Origin: Nitrososphaerota archaeon | GTDB taxonomy: Archaea > Thermoproteota > Nitrososphaeria > Nitrososphaerales > Nitrosopumilaceae | Direction of reading: 5' to 3' | Length of the DNA stretch: 64,000 bases | Assembly: GCA_028867755.1 (NCBI GenBank) | Contig: JAGWFT010000001.1 | Coordinates: 67,457 to 131,456 of the forward strand | Shown here: positions 63,748-64,000 of the stretch, piece by piece | Layout of the letters: every line of letters begins with the position of its first letter | How positions within the stretch are numbered: position 1 is the first letter of the stretch | Position numbers and translations under genes: made by a program | Notes under the pieces: model-generated | Database searches by the model: none | What the model was told of the DNA's origin: nothing | What the model saw: the letters and a program-made list of their open reading frames with translations, nothing else

Positions 63748-64000
63748 CTACTTTGCCTCAATCTTTTCTTTATTCCAGTTTCGCAAAAGCAACAAAGATA
63801 CCACAACTATCGCACCTTGAGTAACTTTACACAAGATGTCTACTATTCCAACATCACCTTGTACTCCAACTATTGGTAGACTCGTAGTTCTTGAGGCCAC
63901 ATACAGCCCAATTAGTGCAATTGATATCATGCTTGCTATCACATATGGAGCCCTGCTGTGAAGATTGTTTTTGATCATCCATATTCCTAGCGGTAGATAT
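63748..64000 (-). CDS. Membrane protein, partial (5' end beyond window)
   Basis: The reverse frame ending at 63748 stays open to the window edge (YLPLGIWMIKNNLHSRAPY...), so the Met at 63978 need not be the start. Two membrane helices are visible (YVIASMISIALIGLYVA; IVDILCKVTQGAIVVVSLLLL) with a basic C-terminus (RNWNKEKIEAK). It is convergent with the regulator gene. No family recognised. Confidence 0.65.
   Translation of the reverse strand, partial: YLPLGIWMIKNNLHSRAPYVIASMISIALIGLYVASRTTSLPIVGVQGDVGIVDILCKVTQGAIVVVSLLLLRNWNKEKIEAK

Overview
This 64 kb window looks like chromosome of a mesophilic ammonia-oxidising-type archaeon (Thaumarchaeota / Nitrososphaerota, probably a Nitrosotalea-, Nitrosotenuis- or Nitrosopumilus-like group I.1a member). 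The support is as follows: many TTG and GTG starts; Shine-Dalgarno matches of the GGTGA type; a tRNA gene without encoded CCA; archaeal RPA with several OB folds; a bifunctional phosphoglucose/phosphomannose isomerase; and secreted proteins carrying C-terminal modules that I associate with thaumarchaeal exported proteins. The genus is inference only.

Positions 1-36,000 are a large surface-polysaccharide / glycoconjugate region. It holds a methyltransferase with a coiled-coil repeat arm (cut by the left edge), four GT4 glycosyltransferases, a NodU-type carbamoyltransferase, three GT-C-like membrane glycosyltransferases, a GT2 enzyme, a flippase-like membrane protein, and a UbiA prenyltransferase of the polyprenyl-phosphate phosphoribosyltransferase type. 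It also holds many NAD-dependent sugar epimerases/dehydratases, a TylF-type methyltransferase, and a split thiamine-diphosphate E1-type enzyme. Two coherent sub-pathways can be read. (i) UbiA + DprE1-like FAD oxidase + DprE2-like SDR + GtrA resembles the mycobacterial route to polyprenyl-phosphoryl arabinofuranose. (ii) GmhA + GmhB + HddA-type kinase + a nucleotidyltransferase + a Gmd-like dehydratase + RmlC/RmlD-like enzymes resembles routes to nucleotide-activated (deoxy)heptose. The region is littered with gene remnants, as expected of a fast-turning-over surface locus.

Positions 35,500-46,100 encode exported proteins: a VGIGTTSP-repeat protein, a small membrane-anchored protein, and a 3,111-residue secreted mosaic with two beta-propellers, Ig-like domains, a metzincin-type protease site and a pentapeptide-repeat tail.

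Positions 46,300-59,400 mix regulators (a ribbon-helix-helix-like protein, a frameshifted MEDS sensor, a class III nucleotidyl cyclase), secreted proteins (a 648-residue surface protein, a subtilase), membrane proteins, a RelE-type toxin with its antitoxin, and tRNA-Gln(UUG). Positions 59,600-64,000 hold an ABC-2 exporter, replication protein A, and a small membrane protein next to a winged-helix regulator. No CRISPR array, rRNA or insertion sequence was seen.
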